From Bidens hawaiensis (Eukaryota > Streptophyta > Magnoliopsida > Asterales > Asteraceae), in contig JAIQDT010000675.1 of assembly GCA_021521415.1 (NCBI GenBank), positions 620,001 to 684,000 on the forward strand: 64,000 nucleotides of DNA. Reading direction: 5' to 3'. Position 1 is the stretch's first letter; each line of letters opens with the position of its first letter. The notes beneath the pieces are model-generated. The model worked only from the letters and a program-made list of their open reading frames with translations. It did not search any database and was not told the origin of the DNA. Below, piece by piece: positions 58,057 through 64,000 of this stretch. A program made the translations under genes and the position numbers.

Positions 58057-58155
58057 TTTTTTATATTATTTTTTCTCAGTCATCCTTTTTTTTACAAACT
58101 CGGACTCGTCCGAGTTTGTAAAAAAAGGGATGACTGAGAAAAAATAATATAAAAC
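58057..58155. repeat. Near-perfect palindrome, 48-bp arms
   Basis: The arms meet at CGGAC-TC-GTCCG (58101-58112) and match outward through CAAACTC, a T/A run, CATCC, CTCAGT and TTATATTATTTTTT with one small length difference. The central gap is 2 bp, so the DNA could extrude a cruciform and the RNA would form a long hairpin. Confidence 0.92.
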
Positions 58156-58209
58156 CAAGCATCCGGGTTTGTAAAAAAAATGATTTTTTTTACAATTATC
58201 TATTTTAGA

Positions 58210-58915
58210 AACTAAATCCTTCCAATCCTCCCAAATAGCAAAAGTGATTTTTGCTCTATTACGTACTCAAAGGAAACTGATCACCTTAATTTCCTCCACC
58301 AAGTCGCCGCCCGAATGACCGCCCCATCATGGACTACCTCATTTCGGGCCTTCCACAACCTCCAAAGCGCAACCAACATTATAGCATAAAAGGCTTTAGC
58401 CTTTTTCTTTGGAATGGAGGAGCATTTGTGAAGCTCAAGAAGATCCCTGACTAGAAATGCATATATCGCGGGGACCTGATACCAAAAAGAGATGGCATGC
58501 CAAACCGCTTAAGCAAGACCACACGACATGAAAATATGCTTCACCGATTCATTGTGATCTCCACAAAAAAGCACAATCAAGCGAGGGAACATTAATGTTT
58601 CGGGCCGCTAACACAACCCGAGTCGGTAGACAATCTAACTCCGCTCTCCAAGCCACCAAATTCACCTTCTTGGGTGCCCAACTATTCCATTTAAACACAA
58701 ACTCAGCCATAATACCTCGCTCATTTGTAAGGTGCCATTTAATACTCTTAATATTAAATGACCCTGACTCATCTAGATCCCAACAAAGTTTGTCTTCTCC
58801 CAATCCTAACACCACAGTTTGACATACCGTAAGCAATTGTCGGAATTCATCCACCTCCTCTAAAGATCTCGGATTCCGGGACCAGCCCCACAGAACACTA
58901 AAATGATAAATAGTT
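58210..58915 (-). pseudogene. LINE reverse transcriptase end (zf-RVT region), 5'-truncated
   Basis: The reverse-strand reading contains CWDLDESGSFNIKS, KWNSWAPKKVNLVAWRA and LPTRVVLAARNI, the zinc-binding region that ends plant non-LTR reverse transcriptase proteins. After a frameshift near 58560 it continues with KHIFMSCGLA, then a stop, FWYQVPAIYAFLVRDLLELH and ALWRLWKARNEVVHDG. Polymerase domains are missing, as expected of a 5'-truncated LINE. T-rich tracts at 58185-58192 could be its poly-A tail. Confidence 0.85.
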
Positions 58916-59475
58916 TTTCCGCTAACACTAGTTTGGGAAAAAACTCGAGTTTATTAATTTGAATTCATTTTATGCAAATTAAAGTAAATCTTGTTAAGTT
59001 AAGAACAATATTGTTTTAACTACTATTTTATAACCGCTAGTTTGATCTAGTAATAAATATGTATCTCTTACAATCAAATTATTTTGGGTTTAGTTTCGTT
59101 TAATACACGGAGTGAAATAGGTGGAAAAAGAATATTAGTAAGATGAAAATTAATTAAAAAATAAAAAAATTATTTTGTATTTTCTGAATATTTCAGAAAA
59201 TAGGGGGGAAAAAATGTTACAACTTACAACGACTAACACTATAAGCCGGGCCCATGTGATAACGGCTGTCGGGAATTCCGGCGGCCGCAAAACAGTCGGT
59301 TGATTAATCATTACAACTGTGAATGACGCACGTGGGGAGCTCATCACTGAAGTAATACCCTCAAAGTCAACCTCCCTTTTGATTTCAACACACAACCATC
59401 GAATTTAATTTCGTTTACTCTAAAAGAAAATAGGGTTTGTAGAGACATCAAACATAGCCCGTATAGAGTTATACG
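58916..59475. other. Intergenic
   Basis: AT-rich sequence without recognised genes or repeats. A reverse-strand frame at 59150-59395 has no domain. Confidence 0.45.
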
Positions 59476-60433
59476 GGGTGTTATACCCTACCTGGTATAG
59501 GATTTCATATAGTCATATATAAAACGTTTAGGGAATGTCCCTGACAGGACCCAAAGAAAATTCTATAGACCTATATGCGACATATAGATGGACGCCCCCC
59601 TCCATCCAAATGGGGTAATTAAGTATATATATGTCACATACATGGTTATACGTGACATATAGAATTTTTTTTTATTATTGCTAACTTTTTTTTTTTAATT
59701 TTCACTTCTTTTTAATAAAACGCGGTTTTCTTTCTTATTTTTTTAATTAGACATGGTTATCAACGGCCGGGTTGGATTCAATATTACAACGAAAGAAAAC
59801 AAAAAACAAAATAAAAACAATATAATTAAGACTATCCATATATATATATATAAACAATACAACGATTTCGTACAAATAAAAAACAAAGAAATCTAACTAA
59901 GCTACAACATCATTGTCGTTGTTATCTTTACGTCCAACTCCCGACGGGCTGGCCCCATCGTTAAAATTGGTGGCGGTGGCTTGCACTTCTCACCACACTA
60001 GCGGGCGAACTCCTGCCGAACGAGCCAGCGCACAAGCCCTGGAAGAGTAATTAGTATTTTAGTGATTTTTTTAAATTATTAATTGAAATAACGATTAATT
60101 AGTATTTTTAGTGATTTTTTTAAATTATCAATTAAAAAAATAATATAATTAGTATTTTTAGTGATTTTTTAAAAAGTATAAAATAAAGACTAATTTGTAT
60201 TTTTACTGATTTTTTAAAAAGTTTAATATTTTTTTATTAATTTTTTAATAAATTAATATTTTTTATTAAAAAAGAAGTTTGAAGAACTATATATCGCATA
60301 TAGCCTAGCATATGCGCGACATGTAGTTCTTTACGCTAAAAAAAATTAAAAATTCTGAACCCATATTAACTAATCTAAACTCAAAACACATACTAAAACC
60401 CGAACCCATAATAAAACGTAACAAAAAAAATCT

Positions 60434-61125
60434 GAACCCGTGTTTGGTTGGAGGTAATGGAATGAAGGGGAATAGAATGGGAGAAGGAATGGAATGAACA
60501 AAGAAATGAAATGAATCATCACCATTCCTTTGTCTTGTTTGGTTAACATATGGGAATGAAATGAATTATTACTTTATGTTGTTTGGTATCCAAAAAAAAT
60601 TATATGAATGAAATAGAAATAATAAAAACACTCCTATCTAAAAATATATATTTTTACAAAAAAAATAATCCGCAATGGCGATGGTGGTGGTAGCTCCGAC
60701 GATGAAAATGGTGGTGTTGGTGGCGATGGTAGTGGTGGGCGGTGGTTGTGGTGATGGTGGTGGTGAGGGTAGCGGTGGTAAAGCGGTGGTAGCATTGGTA
60801 GTGATGGCGACGGTAGGGCGGCGACGACGATGGTGGCGGCGGTGGTGACGAAGGTGATGGAAACGACGACGGTGGCAGTCAGGTGGTGGTGGCAGCAATA
60901 ATAGTGGTGGTGGTCATTGTTAGGTGATGGTGTTGTTGAGAAAGTATATGGCGAAGGAGGAATGTAATGAAAAAAAAAGGGGGTGGGAATGAATGGTTTT
61001 GATGGAATGTGATTCCATGTGTAATGAATGATTCCATTCCATTGAGCAACCAAACACCCCTTTTTTTCATTCTCACGTAATGAATCATTCCATTCCCACT
61101 GTCATCCTACATTCCAAACGCTACC
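60434..61125. mobile_element. PIF/Harbinger-like MITE with GGTGG core, second copy
   Basis: Same family as 7005-7786: left GTGTTTGGTTGGAGGTAATGG, right CATTCCAAACGCTACC, GGAATGAA subterminal repeats, and a GGTGGTGGCGATGG core at about 60675-60920. TAA follows the right end and TGA precedes the left, a likely mutated TAA duplication. Confidence 0.7.
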
Positions 61126-61157
61126 TAAGAAATCTAAACCCGAAACTATAAGATTAA

Positions 61158-61956
61158 GGTGCTGTTTTTTTTTTTATGAAAAAGGTTTGCGCAGGCTCTT
61201 TTGTCTGCGCGACGCAAACCACCCGCAGACATTGACATCTGCAGACTGTTTGTTTTCTCGAAAACGTTTCATTAAAAAACGTCTGCACAAGCTCTTCTTA
61301 GTGCAGACTTGGCCCATCTACTCCTGAGATCTTCTAAGGTCTGCAAAAGGTTAAAATACCCCACCCTACCAACACCCACTACCCACCACCACCACCCACT
61401 GTTCGCCATGACCACGACCCACCATTCGCCACCATCACCCTCCAGCACCACAATCCACCACCCACCCACCGTCCACTACCACCACCCGTTGTCCACCCCC
61501 AGCACCTACCCAGCGTCCGCCACCACCATCGTCCCCCACCGCCCACCGTCCGCCACCACCACCGTCCTCCACTCACCTCCACCGTCTACCACCCCCGTCC
61601 GCTACCACCATCGTCCACCACCACCACCACTATCTACCACCCAGAACCACCTACCACCTCCGCCGTCGCCTTCTACAACCACCGTCACTAACCATCACCA
61701 CCGTCCCCCCACCGTCCGCTACCACCACCCACCACTATCACTATCACCATCCAGCACCACCACCACCCACTACCACAGTTCGTACACTGCTACTAGTTTA
61801 TTTTAGCTATATATAGACGTTAAAAAACAAACAATCTTTTTCTTACAGACTTTAGAGGCTTGGCCTAGCTCTTCTTCCCTAGATGTCTGCAGATGTGGTC
61901 TGCAGATGTAGTCCGCAGACTGCAAACATTTTACCTCACAAAAAACAAGCAGCACC
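61158..61956. mobile_element. MITE with CCACCA core and TCTGCAGA subterminal repeats
   Basis: Left GGTGCTGTTTTTTTTTTTAT, right AAAAAACAAGCAGCACC, an inverted pair. Words like GTCTGCAGA and GCAGAC cluster near both ends. The core at about 61375-61770 is a CCACCACC minisatellite whose open frames are only Pro/His/Ser/Thr. The related element is 42252-42555. Superfamily is uncertain (hAT or Harbinger). Confidence 0.7.
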
Positions 61957-62475
61957 AAACTAAGAAATCTATACGTAAAAAAGAAATTTAAACGAAACAC
62001 GATAATAAACCTACCTTTTTGTGAAGATGGAACTAGCATGACCGGTTTGTTCGTTGAGTGGGATTGTGTTTTGTTCGTCAAGCCGAAGCTCCTATTGAAA
62101 TGTGGTACCAGACGCCCCAACTCCGTCGCCAAAATGTGGTGCCTGACATGCTAACCCCAACGTCAAAAGTATTAATAAAAAAGATTAATTGTTAGATTTA
62201 ATTATATTTTTAAAATTTATTAATTAAAAAAAGATTAATTAGTATTTTATTTATTTTTTTTAAAAAATTATTAATTAAAAATGGATTAATTAGTATTTTT
62301 ATGTATTATTTTTAAAAATTAATAGCTAAAAAATCTCTTTATATGCCACATATAGCACTATACGTGGCATATAGAGGGTTTTTGTCTTATGTTGTTTGTA
62401 CTTTATTACCGCTATTGTGTTAAATGTGGCATATAGATGGGTGCACCCTGATTTTTGGTGGGCGTTCATAACACA

Positions 62476-62955
62476 ACCCACTTTAAAACTACTTCCATGT
62501 TTTGTATTGCGTGTGTTTTAACAATTTCGATGAACTAGGGTTGTTAATGAGCTGAACCAAATCGAGCGAAGACTTGCTCGCACTTGGTTCATGTACAAAC
62601 TGAACCGAGATGATTAGCTCACTTACAAACTGAGCCTAAAATTAAACGAGCATTTTTCGATCGACAATCAAGTGAGTTTCCAAACATTAGTTTTTTTTTC
62701 ACTTTAAAAATGTCTAAAAGAAACAAGTTTGAAGTTTGATATAATGTAAATAAAACAAATGGGCAACTTACATACGAATAGTAGCTTGTAAATTTCTGTC
62801 ACAAAAAAATTTAAACTTAATATAATGTACATGAAAAGAAACTTATAGTAGACAAAAAATTTATCGCAAAATATGAAGCAATGAAATTGATGAAGTCAAA
62901 GAAATTAATATTTTAAAAATTGTATACATACATACATACATACATATACAGACAC
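62476..62955. other. Intergenic
   Basis: AT-rich, with a CATA microsatellite near 62928-62946. No gene is seen. Confidence 0.5.
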
Positions 62956-63461
62956 ACTAACTTTTGTCCCTCCATATTACAGGGTTGTTTTACATTATTC
63001 GTTTACAATGTTTAAATATATTTTTGAATTTTAGTTAGTTTAACTTACTGTAAGTAAACTAATAATATACTTAGGATTTGATAATGAAAGGGTTTCATAA
63101 ATAAATGAGAAGTTATAACCTGGTTTAAAAACTATCTGGGTTTTAGACCCATGACCTGCTTATTTTTAATATAAAATTGTTTTTAATAATAAAAAATATC
63201 TTTTTCTATAAAAATCGGATATTATTTTTTAATACATTCTTATTTTATAGAAGTTTCACATCAAATATTTGGTGAGATTAATTTTAATTTAATGAGATTT
63301 TATAACCCTTTTAAGGGCTATCTGGGTTTGGTGAGACCCATACATGTGAATTCGGGTATAATGCATGAGAAACCTTTATTTACAAATAAAACAATCTCGT
63401 GGCTTGAGAGAATGTAGGAAGTAATCAGAGAGCTTTTAAAGGTTTCGTTATATATATATAC
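62956..63461 (-). mobile_element. Helitron-family fragment
   Basis: It starts with ACTAACTTTTGTCCCTCCAT followed by ATTACAGGG, a mutated version of the Helitron 3' end next door, then follows the same internal sequence (AGCTATCTGGGTTT-like, ATGCATGAGAAACC) until 63419. Confidence 0.6.
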
Positions 63462-63462
63462 A

Positions 63463-64000
63463 CTAGATTTTATCCCCCGTATTACGGGGGCTGTTAGACA
63501 TTGTTCGTTTTTAATATTTATATATGTATATTTGGATTTTAATTTTATTTATTGTAAGAAAGTTAATAATTAATATACTTGAGGTTCGATGATGAAATGG
63601 TTTCACAAATATATAATATGTTATAATCCGGTTTAAAAGCTATCTGGGTTTGGTGATACCCATTACCTGTTTATTTTCTTTATTATAAAATTGTTTCTTA
63701 ATTATAAATAATATCTTTTTTAAAATAAAATAGGATATTAATTTTTAGTATATTCCTATTTTATAGGATTTTCATATCAAATATTTGATGTGATTGTTTT
63801 TAATATAAAGAGATGTTATAACAATTTAAGAGCTATCTGGGTTTGATGAGACCTTTACCCGTGAATTCGGGTCAAATGCGTGAGAATCCTTCATTTACAA
63901 ATAAAGCAATCTGATGGCTTGAGAGAATGGTTGTTTTACATTTTTCGTTTTTTAATATTTATTTTTTGAATTTTAATTTTCTTTATTGTAATTATTCATT
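63463..64000 (-). mobile_element. Helitron, 3' end on the left, continuing beyond the window
   Basis: Read on the reverse strand, the end is a hairpin CCCCCGTAATACGGGGG, ATAAAAT and CTAG, then host T, the canonical Helitron 3' terminus. The inside matches the Helitron at 28879-29838. Its 5' end lies outside the window. Confidence 0.85.

Larger units (their letters stand above)
59476..62475. mobile_element. Unclassified repeat element, hosting two MITEs
   Basis: Matching features lie on both sides of two nested MITEs. GACATATAGATGG with a C-rich follow-up occurs near 59580 and GGCATATAGATGG near 62420. Arrays of ATTAGTATTTTTA-like units occupy 60047-60235 and 62170-62330. The possible ends GGGGTGTTATACCC (59476) and, reversed, GTTGTGTTATGAACGCCC (near 62475) are only loosely similar. 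Without the MITEs it is about 1.5 kb. No transposase domain is seen. Confidence 0.4.

Noticed and set aside
58549..58854. A host gene encoding a small zinc-binding protein
   Set aside because: The motifs are those of the zinc-binding end of LINE reverse transcriptases, with frameshift and stop downstream.
61309..61806. 165-codon frame rich in Pro, His, Ser and Thr
   Set aside because: Product of the CCACCA minisatellite of a MITE, not a gene.

Overview
The window reads as nuclear DNA of a flowering plant, almost certainly a eudicot. The evidence is a jasmonate-conjugating GH3 gene end, a plant-specific DUF761 gene, and a dense nest of plant transposon families: Ty1-copia, Ty3-gypsy Tat and Tekay lineages, CACTA, hAT, PIF/Harbinger-like MITEs, Helitrons and a LINE. 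The composition would suit a large repeat-rich genome such as an Asteraceae, but species cannot be fixed from the sequence. Only two ordinary host genes are visible.

Layout. 1-807 is the 3' end of a GH3 (JAR1/GH3.11-like) gene. 1754-5226 is a CACTA transposon with a CAT target duplication and a decayed reverse-strand transposase gene. 7005-7786 is a MITE carrying a GGTGG minisatellite. 8520-9089 is a DUF761 gene. 9861-27094 is an old copia element with 160-bp LTRs, split by a young 12.2-kb Tat-type gypsy element (12664-24829). 27699-41858 is a decayed Tekay-type chromovirus. Its left LTR holds a Helitron, its right LTR a hAT MITE, and its reverse transcriptase a solo LTR. 43652-54624 is a domain-less LTR element (LARD-like) containing another solo Tekay-type LTR, which in turn holds a small minus-strand retroelement with hairpin repeats. 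The LARD 3' part is built of tandem arrays. 54630-64000 holds a long inverted repeat, a near-perfect palindrome, a LINE fragment, an unclassified element with two MITEs inside, and Helitron ends.

Most notable. The Tat element carries, antisense to its own genome, a complete five-exon gene (887 codons, all introns GT-AG with matching phases) preceded by its own reverse-strand TATA box. Tekay-type LTRs of two families hold a tRNA-like B box followed by a T-run at nearly the same depth, and four such LTRs share a 12-bp palindrome. The copia/Tat junction shows a 337/357-bp host duplication with a TCA microhomology instead of a normal target duplication. Target duplications fix the nesting order for most insertions: CAT, TTA, ATCAA, GGTATACC, CTGTC, ATCCC and GAATA.
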